From Marinomonas sp. CT5 (GTDB taxonomy: Bacteria > Pseudomonadota > Gammaproteobacteria > Pseudomonadales > Marinomonadaceae): a stretch of DNA of 64,000 bases. The stretch is taken from positions 3,473,908 through 3,537,907 of the forward strand of contig NZ_CP025572.1 in NCBI RefSeq assembly GCF_018336975.1, given 5' to 3'. Position 1 is the stretch's first letter. Each line of letters starts with the position of its first letter. Position numbers and translations under genes: made by a program. Of this stretch, positions 36,325-46,416 are shown in pieces. Under the pieces are notes generated by a model. It saw only the letters and a program-made list of their open reading frames with translations, made no database searches and was not told where the DNA came from.

Positions 36325-39300
36325 TTACTCTGAGATATCATTGCTCGATAAAGCTTCTGGTCGTTTCGAGAAAATACGACGCACGATAACAAAGAATAAA
36401 GGTACAAAGAATATTGCCAGAACAGTCGCTGTTAACGTACCACCCACAATACCAGAACCAATTGAAATTCGGCTATTTGCACCAGCACCGGAAGACAAGG
36501 CTAACGGCAGGGTTCCCACCATAAACGCCATAGATGTCATGATAATAGGCCGTAGACGCAAACGAGCAGCTTGGGTAGCGGCATCCCAGACATTTACACC
36601 ACGACGGTAGGCGGCTTCCGCAAACTCAACAATCAAAATAGCGTTTTTCGACGAAAGACCAATTGTCGTCAACAGAGCAACCTGAAAGTAGACATCGTTC
36701 TCCAATCCACGTAAATGCGCAGCACCTGCAGAACCAATTACCCCAAGAGGAATAACCAAGATCACAGAAAACGGCACAGTCCAGCTTTCATATAGTGCAG
36801 CAAGGCATAAAAATACGACAAGAATAGAAATAGCGTAAAGCAATTGAGTCTGCCCACTTGATAAACGTTCTTGATAAGACAAACCGCTCCAAGAGCCCAT
36901 TACACCAGGCAAACTATCTGTCACACGCTGAAGTTCATCCATCGCCGCCCCAGAGCTCACACCAGGCGCCCCAGAGCCTTGAATTTCATAAGAGGCTAAA
37001 CCATTGAAACGACTCAAGCTTTTCGGTCCATAGGTCCATTCACTCTTAGCAAATGCAGAAAATGGCGTCATGGTGTTGTCGTTACCGCGAACATACCAAT
37101 GCTGAAGATCTTCAGGGGCAGAACGGTACTCAGCCTCACCTTGCATATACACAGTCTTCACTCGACCACGATCGATAAAGTCATTAACATAACGACCAGC
37201 CCAAGCACTGCTCAAAGTCGAGCTAATATCTGTCATCGACAAACCAAGCGCAGAAGCTTTTTCTTGGTCAATATCAATATGCAACTGCGGCCCTTCTGAT
37301 TGCGACCCCAAACGCACCCCAGTCAACAATGGACTAGCATTTGCATCGTTAAGCAAAGCATTACGCATTTCTAATAAGGTTTCACGGTCCGTATTACCTG
37401 TAGCTTGTAGCTGGAAAGTAAAACCACTACTTTGACCTAAACCTTGGATCGATGGCGGTATCAAAGAGAAAATTTGTGCATCCCGTATTCCAGCAAAAGC
37501 ACCATAAGATCGTCCGACAATAGCACTGGCACTATTAGCCGGACCAACACGCTCACTCCAATCTTTTAACGCTATGAAGGCTAAACCAGCATTTTGCCCA
37601 CTACCCATAAAGTTAAAACCTGAGATAGTAAAAATGTCATTCACATTCTTTTTCTCAGTTTCTAAAAAGTAAGTCTCAATCTTACGCATGACTTTATCCG
37701 TTCGAGACATAGATGCCCCTTCCGGTAAAGACACCATGACCATCACTCGACCTTGGTCTTCAGTCGGTAAGAAGCCAGATGGCAAATTCATCATTAGACC
37801 ACTAAGACCCGCAACTATTAGCCCGTAAACCACCATCCAGCGAACAGGCTTTTTAACAATACTACTCACACTGTTAAAATATTTACCGGTGAAGCGATCG
37901 AAATTACGGTTGAACCAACCACCAAGCCCTTTTTTGCCTGTCTCGTGATTTGCTTTCAACAAAGTCGCACACAAGGCAGGCGTTAAGGTTAAAGCCACCA
38001 CAACAGATAAAACCATCGACGCAACAATCGTGATCGAAAACTGACGATAGATAACACCTGTTGAGCCACTAAAGAACGCCATCGGTAAAAATACCGCAGA
38101 CAAAACGACCGCAATACCAATTAAGGCACTGGTAATTTCTTTCATGGATTTAATCGTCGCCTCTTTCGGTGACAATTTATCTTCTTCCATAACGCGCTCG
38201 ACGTTTTCTACTACGACAATGGCGTCATCTACCAACAAACCGATAGACAGCACAACCCCAAACATCGTTAAGGTATTTATGGAAAAACCGAACACTTCCA
38301 GCACACCAAAAGTCCCCAACAGGACCACTGGCACTGCGATCGCAGGAATAAGCGTTGCACGCCAATTCTGCAAAAAGATGAACATAACAATAACTACCAA
38401 GGCGATGGCTTCAAACAAGGTTTTGACCACTTCCTCAATAGAAATTCGAATAAAATCCGTATTATCAACAGGGAAAGAAAACTTATAGCCCTCAGGCAGA
38501 CTATTGGATAAACCATTCAGCGTCTTTTTAACGGCTTCAGATGTCGACAACGCATTAGCGCCAGGTGCTAGCATCACGGCAACACCGGAAGCAGGATGGC
38601 CATTTAAACGTGGTATATAACCATAAGACTTACTACCAAGCTCAACTCTCGCAACATCACTTAAGCGAACCGTTGCCCCACTATCATCATAAGCCAGAAT
38701 AATGTCTTTGAACTGTTCCACTGTTTGTAATTTTGATTGAGCGGTGACAGTAACATTGAGTTCTTGCCCTTCAATAATTGGATAAGCTCCAAGACTGCCA
38801 GCTGCCACTTGCGTATTTTGCGCATTAATAGCCGCTGCAATATCAGAAGGCATCAGCTTATAAGAGGCAAGTTTTAGTGGATCCAACCAAACACGCATTG
38901 CATAGGCAGCACCAAATACCTGAATACTACCCACGCCATCAACGCGGGAGACAGGGTCTTGAATACTCGATACTAAAAAATCAGAGATATCATTAGCAGT
39001 ATCTTTATCGGTTTCATCATAAACAGCCGCCACCATCAAGAAGTCTGAGTTAGCTTTTCTAACCGTGACACCATTTTGCTGTACAGAGGTAGGCAAATTA
39101 GAGGTAATTTGCTGAATCTTATTTTGAACCTGTACTTGAGCAATATCTGCATCCGTACCTTGCTCAAAAGTAACATTAATGCTGGCACGACCACTTGAAC
39201 TACTAGAAGATGAAAAATATAACAATCCATCCAACCCAGTCAGTTGCTGCTCTAGAACCTGAGTCACACTATTCTCAACGTTTTTTGCTGACGCCCCTGA

Positions 39301-39450
39301 ATAGGTTGCAGAAATACTAATGGTCGGTGGTGCTACATTTGGATACTGAGAGACAGGTAAGGTCGTTATCGCACCAATACCTGCCAGCATAATTGCAATG
39401 GAAATTACCCACGCAAAAACCGGACGATTTATAAAGAAGTGAGCTAACAT
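36325..39450 (-). CDS. RND (HAE1/AcrB-type) multidrug efflux permease
   Basis: Inner-membrane proton-driven pump of the AcrB/MexB class, 1041 aa, the normal length, with 12 expected membrane helices and two large periplasmic loops. MLAHFFINRPVFAWVISI is the classic N-terminus. The proton-relay Asp pair is present in LLVDDAIVVVENVERVM (about residue 407), and GSSSGRASINVTFEQGTDAD, PNVAPPTISISATYSGASA and FLPTEDQG match the family. The second half has GLSSKNAILIVEFA and LRPIIMTSMAF. The adaptor gene is 3 bp upstream; no outer-membrane channel gene is adjacent, so a TolC-type channel encoded elsewhere would be used. Confidence 0.94.
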   Translation of the reverse strand: MLAHFFINRPVFAWVISIAIMLAGIGAITTLPVSQYPNVAPPTISISATYSGASAKNVENSVTQVLEQQLTGLDGLLYFSSSSSSSGRASINVTFEQGTDADIAQVQVQNKIQQITSNLPTSVQQNGVTVRKANSDFLMVAAVYDETDKDTANDISDFLVSSIQDPVSRVDGVGSIQVFGAAYAMRVWLDPLKLASYKLMPSDIAAAINAQNTQVAAGSLGAYPIIEGQELNVTVTAQSKLQTVEQFKDIILAYDDSGATVRLSDVARVELGSKSYGYIPRLNGHPASGVAVMLAPGANALSTSEAVKKTLNGLSNSLPEGYKFSFPVDNTDFIRISIEEVVKTLFEAIALVVIVMFIFLQNWRATLIPAIAVPVVLLGTFGVLEVFGFSINTLTMFGVVLSIGLLVDDAIVVVENVERVMEEDKLSPKEATIKSMKEITSALIGIAVVLSAVFLPMAFFSGSTGVIYRQFSITIVASMVLSVVVALTLTPALCATLLKANHETGKKGLGGWFNRNFDRFTGKYFNSVSSIVKKPVRWMVVYGLIVAGLSGLMMNLPSGFLPTEDQGRVMVMVSLPEGASMSRTDKVMRKIETYFLETEKKNVNDIFTISGFNFMGSGQNAGLAFIALKDWSERVGPANSASAIVGRSYGAFAGIRDAQIFSLIPPSIQGLGQSSGFTFQLQATGNTDRETLLEMRNALLNDANASPLLTGVRLGSQSEGPQLHIDIDQEKASALGLSMTDISSTLSSAWAGRYVNDFIDRGRVKTVYMQGEAEYRSAPEDLQHWYVRGNDNTMTPFSAFAKSEWTYGPKSLSRFNGLASYEIQGSGAPGVSSGAAMDELQRVTDSLPGVMGSWSGLSYQERLSSGQTQLLYAISILVVFLCLAALYESWTVPFSVILVIPLGVIGSAGAAHLRGLENDVYFQVALLTTIGLSSKNAILIVEFAEAAYRRGVNVWDAATQAARLRLRPIIMTSMAFMVGTLPLALSSGAGANSRISIGSGIVGGTLTATVLAIFFVPLFFVIVRRIFSKRPEALSSNDISE

Positions 39451-39453
39451 AGA

Positions 39454-40641
39454 TTAATTCCCTTGAGCTGAAGAACCATTGGCGTCGACAATAGCACCCG
39501 TTTTACTGTCTCGTTTCATCGCAACGGTTATTACTTCATTGCCTGGCTTTGCCTTCATTGAACCTTCAACAATCACTTTCTCGCCCGCTTTAATTCCAGA
39601 AAGAACCAACCATTGATTCTCTATGGCACGCTCGACGGTTAAAACACGACGTTCAACCACATTTTTATCGTTAACAACCAAAGCAATGGGATTACCTTTC
39701 ACATCACGAGATACCCCTTGTTGAGGCACAAGAAGTGCTGCGTTATGTGTTAACTCATGGATCAAACCACGAACAAACATACCGGGTAACAAAAGGTTAT
39801 CTGGGTTTGGAAACTCAGCACGCAAAGTCACACTACCAGTGGATTCATCAACACTTACTTCTCTGGCTTTTAAGCTACCTTGGTATTGATATTTAGTACC
39901 GTCTTCAAGAATCAAAGACACCTTATTAGAACCTTTCACAACGTCATCCTGAGCAAGAAAATTACGTTGCTTCAACTGATCTAAACTGGTTTGGGATAAG
40001 TCAACAAAGATAGGATCCAATGAACGAACGGTTGTCATTACCGTTGCTTGGCTCCCCGTTACCAAGGCCCCTACCGTCACTCGAGAGATACCTATTCGGC
40101 CATCAATTGGTGATTTGATTTTGGTATAGCCTAAATTAATTCTGGCATTTTCTAAGACAGCTTCAGAGCCTTTTTGCTTTGCCCTAGCTTCTAAATAAGC
40201 AACTTCTGCATCGTCTAGATCTTGTTGAGACACATTATTTTGTTTTCGAAGTAGAGTGTAACGCTCTTTTTTTAACTGAGCCGATTTAAGACTGGCATTA
40301 GCAGACTCTAGATCAGCTTGAGCCTGGTTGTAAGAAGAAACATAAGTGGAGTCATCTAACTCATAAAGCAAGTCACCGGTCTTAACGTTTTGACCTTCTT
40401 CAAAAAAGCGCTTCTTTACAATTCCACCCACTTGAGGACGAATTTCAGCAACCAAACTTGATGTAGTTCGTCCTGGTAATTCCGCAATTAAATCTGTTTT
40501 TTTAGGCTCAATAGTTACAACACCTACTTGAGCCTTAGGGGGAGCAGATGGGGCTGCCGCTGACTTAGGGGACTCCTCCTGACAACCAACCAGCAACAAA
40601 ACAAGCAATATACTTGAAGCAAATTTAAATTTAGACAACAT
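39454..40641 (-). CDS. RND efflux periplasmic adaptor (AcrA/MexA-type lipoprotein)
   Basis: Membrane-fusion protein linking pump and outer-membrane channel. 395 aa. The N-terminal signal ends in a lipobox (LLLVGC, Cys about 20). Then the lipoyl half-motifs (VEIRPQVGG-like AEIRPQVGGIVKKRFFEEGQ and YTKIKSPIDGRIGISRVTVG), a coiled-coil hairpin between them (about 90-165), and the beta-barrel (LRAEFPNPDNLLLPGMFVRG). First gene of the pump operon, divergent from the TetR gene with a palindromic operator between. Confidence 0.94.
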   Translation of the reverse strand: MLSKFKFASSILLVLLLVGCQEESPKSAAAPSAPPKAQVGVVTIEPKKTDLIAELPGRTTSSLVAEIRPQVGGIVKKRFFEEGQNVKTGDLLYELDDSTYVSSYNQAQADLESANASLKSAQLKKERYTLLRKQNNVSQQDLDDAEVAYLEARAKQKGSEAVLENARINLGYTKIKSPIDGRIGISRVTVGALVTGSQATVMTTVRSLDPIFVDLSQTSLDQLKQRNFLAQDDVVKGSNKVSLILEDGTKYQYQGSLKAREVSVDESTGSVTLRAEFPNPDNLLLPGMFVRGLIHELTHNAALLVPQQGVSRDVKGNPIALVVNDKNVVERRVLTVERAIENQWLVLSGIKAGEKVIVEGSMKAKPGNEVITVAMKRDSKTGAIVDANGSSAQGN

Positions 40642-40668
40642 TGAGGAGACTTCCTTTCAAAATATTGA

Positions 40669-40680
40669 GAATGATCATTC
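40669..40680. promoter_or_regulatory. Probable operator of the TetR regulator
   Basis: GAATGATCATTC is a perfect 12-bp palindrome in the 93-bp gap between the adaptor gene and the divergent tetR-type gene, just upstream of the pump's ATG. Location and symmetry suit a TetR/AcrR-type binding site. Confidence 0.6.
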
Positions 40681-40734
40681 ACAGGCACTATAATATAAGC
40701 AATACGCCTAATATATGACAAATCGTGCAAATAA

Positions 40735-41316
40735 ATGAGAACTATTAAACTACCATGCAATAACGACCTGCGAAAACAATGCATTATTGATGCCATGGAG
40801 CAACACGTTCTAACGAAAGGTTTTCATAAAGCAAGCATGAGTGAAATTGCAAAAACGGCAGGGTTAAGCGTGGGTCAAATTTACCGTTACTATGCCCATA
40901 AAGATGACATTATCTGTGCATTAGTAGAGCAGCTTACGCAAAAAAGATTACAGTTTATGTCCTCTTTTCTAGATAAGAAGGATTGGCTAAAAAGGCATTT
41001 TTCTGAAGAAAGCCAAGAAACTCATAATATGAGAATCATGCACACAGAAATTCAGGCTGAAGCGACTCGCAATCCAGTGATTGCCAAAATTTATCGTGAA
41101 TCACATATTCGACTGCAAAAGCGAGCGGTTGTCATCCTAACAGCACGTTACCCTGAAATAACAGAAAAAGAAGCCATCGCGCGTATTGAAATGCTAGTAA
41201 CCTTAGCAGAAGGGCTTTTGGTCCGTTGGGACTTCCAAACGAGGCCTTTTAGCAAAGAAACATACAAAATATATCACCAAACGCTCAACAACATTCTGCC
41301 AGATACTTTTAACTAA
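40735..41316 (+). CDS. TetR/AcrR-family repressor
   Basis: 193-aa regulator. The N-terminal TetR HTH (about 12-60) has CIIDAMEQHVLTKGFHKASM, SEIAKTAGLSVGQIYRYYAH and KDDIICALVEQ. The C-terminal ligand domain is not family-specific by eye. It is divergent from the RND operon and likely represses it and itself from the palindrome between them. No good Shine-Dalgarno precedes the ATG at 40735. Its stop overlaps the convergent EamA gene end by 4 bp. Confidence 0.9.
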   Translation: MRTIKLPCNNDLRKQCIIDAMEQHVLTKGFHKASMSEIAKTAGLSVGQIYRYYAHKDDIICALVEQLTQKRLQFMSSFLDKKDWLKRHFSEESQETHNMRIMHTEIQAEATRNPVIAKIYRESHIRLQKRAVVILTARYPEITEKEAIARIEMLVTLAEGLLVRWDFQTRPFSKETYKIYHQTLNNILPDTFN

Positions 41317-42203
41317 ATGGATTTAGATGGTTTAAAAATCGCTCGAATTTGCGGCCATCGACTCACCACCATAGCGATAAAAATCAACACACAGCCAAAA
41401 ATCTGCCCAGATGCCATCGACTCACTAAACCAGATCACTGCAAAAATCGCCGTCCAAACAGGCTCCAAATTCATAATAACGGCCGCATGACTCACAGGAG
41501 TCAAACTCATCCCATAGGTCTGTAAAAAAAAGCGCAGGCTGCTTGCTACCAAAGTACTAAGCAAAAACCACCCACCAACAGCCATACTGACACTGTACGG
41601 TAATGACTCAGTTAATAAAGATAGAAACAATAAAAAACCACCAGCTACCGTTAGCTGAATGGCAGTTAGCACCAAGGCATGCATGCGCATAGAAAAACGA
41701 GACAACAAATTTAGCTGAAATGCAGAACCTATCGCCGCCCCTAAAAAATACAAATGAGACAATTCAAAATTCATCCCATTGTTCAGTGCTAAAAAGCCCA
41801 AGCCAATAACTGCAATTGGCAAAGCAACCCAAATACTCAGTGGTGGACGAGCCCCAAACATATAACGAGCAACAACAGGAACTAGAACCACGCCAAGGCT
41901 AGTAATGAAAGCCCCTACCCCTAAGTTTGAGCCTTGATCTAATCCTGTGACCCAAAACATCATAGAGATGCCCATCACTAAACCTACTAGGCTAGCTTGT
42001 TTAACATTTTGCCAATCTAGACCTCGAAAGTACTTCTGCCCCGCAAGAAACAAAACAAAGCCAGCAACAATAAAGCGCACTCCCATAAAAAAAAGTGGCG
42101 GTAAGCCGGCTAATGCTTCCTTAGAAAAAATCCAGCCAAAACCAGCCAAAATAGTCACCAGTACCAGTATTAATTCGGCTTTAAAATGAGCACCCTGTTT
42201 CAA
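41313..42203 (-). CDS. DMT-superfamily (EamA) transporter
   Basis: Ten-helix drug/metabolite transporter, 296 aa, with two EamA repeats: about 10-140 (FGWIFSKEALAGLPPLFFMG, RFIVAGFVLFLAG) and about 150-285 (QTYGMSLTPVSHAAVIMNLE, EPVWTAIFAVIWFSE). The PVWTAIFA pattern is typical of EamA. Substrate cannot be told from sequence; exporters of amino acids or metabolites are common in the family. It is a single gene; its stop overlaps that of the tetR gene. Confidence 0.88.
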   Translation of the reverse strand: MKQGAHFKAELILVLVTILAGFGWIFSKEALAGLPPLFFMGVRFIVAGFVLFLAGQKYFRGLDWQNVKQASLVGLVMGISMMFWVTGLDQGSNLGVGAFITSLGVVLVPVVARYMFGARPPLSIWVALPIAVIGLGFLALNNGMNFELSHLYFLGAAIGSAFQLNLLSRFSMRMHALVLTAIQLTVAGGFLLFLSLLTESLPYSVSMAVGGWFLLSTLVASSLRFFLQTYGMSLTPVSHAAVIMNLEPVWTAIFAVIWFSESMASGQIFGCVLIFIAMVVSRWPQIRAIFKPSKSI

Positions 42204-42270
42204 GAGCTTTCCTTACGAGAAAATAACTAATTAAATTAGAGTCTTAAGCGGACTAAAAGACATAACAAAA

Positions 42271-42312
42271 AAAGCCCACAGAACCGCAGATAATGCAGAT
42301 TGCATGGGCTTT
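42271..42312 (-). terminator. Terminator of the NhaC-type antiporter gene
   Basis: On the minus strand AAAGCCCA and TGGGCTTT form an 8-bp stem with a 26-base loop and are followed by TTTTTTTG. It lies about 30 bp past the antiporter stop. Confidence 0.75.
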
Positions 42313-42343
42313 CAATAAAATATTTATCCTACCTAACTAGGGA

Positions 42344-43657
42344 CTATTTAACTCCTTTTGGCCAAGCAATAAAAATAGAAATCAAAGCAGCAACGGCTAG
42401 TAACCAGCTGTATTGCACATAACCGACCAGTTCTAATGGCGATACTTTCGCCAAAGAAGATGCCAATAAGATTTGCGCACCATAGGGTAAAATTCCTTGT
42501 ACCACACAAGAAAATATATCCAATAAACTAGCGCTGCGTTTCGGGTCGACATTGTAGCGTTCGGCGATATTTTTTGCGACAGAGCCATTAATCAAAATTG
42601 ATACCGTATTATTCGCTGTACACAAATTAGTTAAAGCAACGGCAGCACTGATACTTAACTCACCAGCTCGTGTTGAACCCGCTTTAGCCCCAAGTGATTT
42701 ACTAATGCGTTCAATAGACCCCACTAGCCAATCTAAGCCACCCTGGGATTTCATTAAGGCAGCAAGACCTCCAATCAACAAAGAAAGAATCAAAATTTCC
42801 TGCATACCAGTGTAACCAGCATAAATATCAGCAGACCAAGTGGCCACTGAATACTCTGGTTGTAGTGTTAAGCCAATGACACCCGCTAAAACAATGCCAC
42901 TAAACAACACCAACATGACGTTAACACCCGCGACGGCTAAACCTAAAACCACGACATATGGCAACACACGAATTAGATCATAGTCTTGAATGTCTGTAAT
43001 TTGCGCATCACTGCTTTGGAAAAATAACCAAACTAGAGTCACTAAAGCCGCAGGCATAGCGATTTTAAAATTCATGCGAAATTTGTCGCGCATGTCACAG
43101 CCCTGAGTTCGCGTTGCAGCAATCGTGGTATCCGAAATAATCGACAAATTATCACCAAACATTGCCCCACCAATAACCGTCCCCACAGTCAGCAGTAAAG
43201 GCAAATCAGCGGCTTCAGCGACACCAATCGCAATGGGAGCAATTGCAGCAATGGTTCCCATCGACGTTCCCATTGATGTCGCAACGAACGCAGTGATAAC
43301 AAACAAACCCGGTAACAACAATGAAGGCGGGACAACACTCAAGCCAAAGTTAACCGTTGCATCCACACCACCAACACTTTTAGCCACGCTAGCAAACGCA
43401 CCAGCCAGCAAATAAATCAACACCATGGTAATGATGGTGTTATCGCCTACACCTTGAATAAAGGTTTCAATACGCTGATTAAAGTGCCCTTTCCCCAATA
43501 AAATCGCGAAGGCAATAGCCGGCAAAATAGCAACAGGGGCAGATATCTGATAGAAGGCAAAATCCACACCTTCTGACTGATACCAAAGGCCGCTGCCCAC
43601 AAAAAGAACGAGAAATAAGAATAATGGCAATAATGCCAGAGGGGATTTAGAAGTCAT
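42344..43657 (-). CDS. NhaC-family Na+/H+ antiporter
   Basis: Polytopic membrane protein, 437 aa, about 11-12 hydrophobic segments. NhaC-family marks: TSMGTSMGTIAAIAPIAIG, GGAMFGDNLSIISDTTIAAT, and LTNLCTANNTVSILINGSVA. It should exchange Na+ for H+ (or a related cation or amine), fitting a marine setting. It is transcribed alone with a terminator behind it. Substrate specificity within the NhaC/ArcD-like group (malate/lactate or Na+) cannot be fixed by eye. Confidence 0.85.
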   Translation of the reverse strand: MTSKSPLALLPLFLFLVLFVGSGLWYQSEGVDFAFYQISAPVAILPAIAFAILLGKGHFNQRIETFIQGVGDNTIITMVLIYLLAGAFASVAKSVGGVDATVNFGLSVVPPSLLLPGLFVITAFVATSMGTSMGTIAAIAPIAIGVAEAADLPLLLTVGTVIGGAMFGDNLSIISDTTIAATRTQGCDMRDKFRMNFKIAMPAALVTLVWLFFQSSDAQITDIQDYDLIRVLPYVVVLGLAVAGVNVMLVLFSGIVLAGVIGLTLQPEYSVATWSADIYAGYTGMQEILILSLLIGGLAALMKSQGGLDWLVGSIERISKSLGAKAGSTRAGELSISAAVALTNLCTANNTVSILINGSVAKNIAERYNVDPKRSASLLDIFSCVVQGILPYGAQILLASSLAKVSPLELVGYVQYSWLLAVAALISIFIAWPKGVK

Positions 43658-43834
43658 ATCGTCTGAGGATTCCAGAGTAAGTTAACCCTATAACTTTTGG
43701 TCGTAGGGAAGAAAGGCGCGCATGATAGTAAAAAAACACTTCAAAAACCAATAACCATTGGCAATGAATGTCACCAAACGATATAACAAAAATCTCTCAG
43801 TGATAGACCATTTATATTTTAAAGACATAAAAAA

Positions 43835-43854
43835 GACCCAGCGTTTGCTGAGCC
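43835..43854 (-). terminator. Terminator of the glucose dehydrogenase gene
   Basis: On the minus strand GGCTCAGC and GCTGGGTC pair (two G-U pairs) around AAAC and run into TTTTTT. It lies 28 bp past the stop at 43882. Confidence 0.8.
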
Positions 43855-43881
43855 TTTTAGACTAAACCAGCCTTTAATAAA

Positions 43882-46221
43882 CTATTTTTTTAGCTTATAA
43901 GCCACAACATAGTCACCAATGGTTGTACCAATAGAACCATGACCACCCGCCACCTGAACGACTATTTGCTCGCCCTTGCTGTTTAGGTACGTCATTGGTG
44001 TAGCCTGACCACCAGCTGGTAAACGACCTTTCCACAACTCTTTGCCAGTGGACAAGTCATAGGCTCGTAAATAGTTATCAACAGATGCCGCCATGAAAAC
44101 CACACCACCGTCGGTAATCACAGGACCACCAATACCAGGAACGCCCATTTTTATAGGCAGCTTAAATGGTGTCATGTCTTCAATCGTACCGTTTTTATGC
44201 TGCCAAGCGGTTTTACCCGTTTTTAGGTCAACACCAGCAACATAACCCCAAGGTGGCTGCTGACATGGAACGCCCAATGGAGACAAGAAAGGTTTTAGCT
44301 CCACCGCGTAATCGGCCCCTTCATTCGAGTTCAAGCCCTGCTCACCTTTGTTTGCACCACTCAAATCGGCCCCATCTCTAGGCTGCAAAGTAGAAGTAAA
44401 CGCTAAATAAAGTGGCATACCAAACATTTGCTGGCGCTTTGGATCAACGGCAATACTGCCCCAGTTAAATACCCCAAAGTTTCCTGGGTAGACAATGGTT
44501 CCTTCTACGGATGGTGGCGTATAACGGCCCTCATAACGTAGTTGCTTAAATTGGATACGGCACATGAGTTGGTCTAAAGGGGTTGCGCCCCACATATCTG
44601 CTTCCGTTAACTTTTCAGGTTTGAAAGTTAACGCTGAAGTTGGCTGAGTTTTCGCCGCGTAGTCACCTGGAATGGTTCCTTGTGGCGCAGGCTCTTCAGT
44701 TATAGGAAAAATAGGCTCACCCGTTTTACGATTCAGCACATACACATCACCTTGTTTAGTCGGCACAACCAATGCTGGCTGCTTACCAGAAGGCGTGTCC
44801 AAATCCAACAAAGCAGGCTGTGCTGGTGTGTCCATATCCCACAAGTCGTGGTGAACAAACTGCTGCACCCAAGCCACCTGACCGGTTTCAAGGCTTAAAG
44901 CCACGACCGATGTCGCGTATTTTTCTTCCGCCGGAGTACGATACATACCTAATTGATCAGGTGTTCTATTGCCCATTGGGAAATAAGCTAGACCAAGTTC
45001 TTCATCTGCACTGGCAACCGACCAGCTGTTTGGTGAACTTGTTGCGTAGGTTTCGTCTGGGCCAATTGGCGTTGTATCTTCAGGGTGACCTGAATCCCAA
45101 TTCCATTTCAACTCACCTGTTTTCACATCGTAAGCTCGAATAACACCGGATGGGGAATTTATATCGTAGTTATCATTAACAGAACCCGCGACAATTACGA
45201 CACCACCCGCCACTAATGGTGGTGATGTGGAGTAGTAATAACCAGACTGTTTAAACGGCATATTGTGCATTAAGTCCAATACACCATTATCGGCAAAGTT
45301 TGCGCAACGCGCTCCAGTGGTAGGATCAACAGCCAACAAACGAGCATCTGAAGTGGGCAAAAATAATTGCGCATCACATTGCATGCTCGTTAAATTCTCA
45401 GCCGGTACAGAAGATTTTTGCACAGGAGGAAGTTGTTCTGCATTGGAAGGCGGTAAATAAGATACGCCTCGGCAAGTTTGATGCTGACGCTGGCTTTCAG
45501 CAGGTACTTTGGCGTCATACACCCATTGCTCTTCACCTGTATCCGCATCGAGCGCCACAATCCAATTATGTGGCGTACAGATATAAAGCGCATTACCAAC
45601 CTTTAGAGGTGTTGCTTCATACGTTGTTTCGCCCACATCTTTAGGGCCTTTCTTATCACCCGTTTGATATTGCCAAGCAAGCTGTAGCTCATCGACATTA
45701 TCGGGCGTAATTTGCGCTAACGGAGAAAATCTCTGGCCTAAATTACTGCGACCATAGGCATTCCATTCCCCTTTGTTGACATCACCTGTATCTGCATCAG
45801 ACATGGTTACTGAACGGGTCATTTCACCTTCAACGCTTGTCGGTGAGGTCATAAATAACGGGGAAAGAGTCACCACTGCGGTCGCCAACCAAACAGGCAA
45901 GAGTAAACGTCCACCACCTCGGCGTTTAAAATACGCCAATAACAACAGAGGAATCGCCAGAACTAAGAAAAGCCCCATTCTCGTCGCTAGAGGCCACCAG
46001 CTTAGGCCTGACTCCATAATCGACCAAATTAGCGTCCCGATTAACAACAAAGCATAAAGAAAATTCGCCATTTTATTTCGCTTTCTAAGCAACAAAGCAA
46101 CAGCGATAAATGCAATGCCAGCAACTGCGTAGTAGAGACTGCCGTCTAAAGACACTAGCCAGCCACCACCTATTAGCAAAGCCAAACCTATGGCTAAAAA
46201 CAATACCGAGAGAACAATCAT
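43882..46221 (-). CDS. gcd: Membrane-bound PQQ-dependent glucose dehydrogenase
   Basis: Oxidises D-glucose to gluconolactone in the periplasm and passes electrons to ubiquinone. About 779 aa from the ATG at 46221 (AAGGGA 9 bp upstream); the frame is open 60 bp further up but that part is not family-like. The N-terminal five-helix membrane domain (about 1-135) is followed by the beta-propeller quinoprotein domain: WNAYGRSNLGQRFSPLAQI, QHQTCRGVSY (PQQ-binding His), HHDLWDMDTPAQPAL (catalytic Asp equivalent to E. coli D466), MWGATPLDQLMCRIQFKQ, and GRLPAGGQATPMTYLNSKGE. It aligns along its length with E. coli Gcd as remembered. No PQQ synthesis genes are in the window. Confidence 0.93.
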   Translation of the reverse strand: MIVLSVLFLAIGLALLIGGGWLVSLDGSLYYAVAGIAFIAVALLLRKRNKMANFLYALLLIGTLIWSIMESGLSWWPLATRMGLFLVLAIPLLLLAYFKRRGGGRLLLPVWLATAVVTLSPLFMTSPTSVEGEMTRSVTMSDADTGDVNKGEWNAYGRSNLGQRFSPLAQITPDNVDELQLAWQYQTGDKKGPKDVGETTYEATPLKVGNALYICTPHNWIVALDADTGEEQWVYDAKVPAESQRQHQTCRGVSYLPPSNAEQLPPVQKSSVPAENLTSMQCDAQLFLPTSDARLLAVDPTTGARCANFADNGVLDLMHNMPFKQSGYYYSTSPPLVAGGVVIVAGSVNDNYDINSPSGVIRAYDVKTGELKWNWDSGHPEDTTPIGPDETYATSSPNSWSVASADEELGLAYFPMGNRTPDQLGMYRTPAEEKYATSVVALSLETGQVAWVQQFVHHDLWDMDTPAQPALLDLDTPSGKQPALVVPTKQGDVYVLNRKTGEPIFPITEEPAPQGTIPGDYAAKTQPTSALTFKPEKLTEADMWGATPLDQLMCRIQFKQLRYEGRYTPPSVEGTIVYPGNFGVFNWGSIAVDPKRQQMFGMPLYLAFTSTLQPRDGADLSGANKGEQGLNSNEGADYAVELKPFLSPLGVPCQQPPWGYVAGVDLKTGKTAWQHKNGTIEDMTPFKLPIKMGVPGIGGPVITDGGVVFMAASVDNYLRAYDLSTGKELWKGRLPAGGQATPMTYLNSKGEQIVVQVAGGHGSIGTTIGDYVVAYKLKK

Positions 46222-46416
46222 ATGACACAATCCCTTCGCGTTAAATTCACAAAATACAACAAGCAACACGGTCTCTAACAAAGCCGCATCATCACTATAT
46301 CAACATAAATGATTAGAGCTCAAAGTAAAAGCATAGAACAAAAAATACGCAAACAGACTCATTTTTTACTTATTTGAAAGGGAAATAGAAAATTAATCAC
46401 AAACTGAGATGTCCAC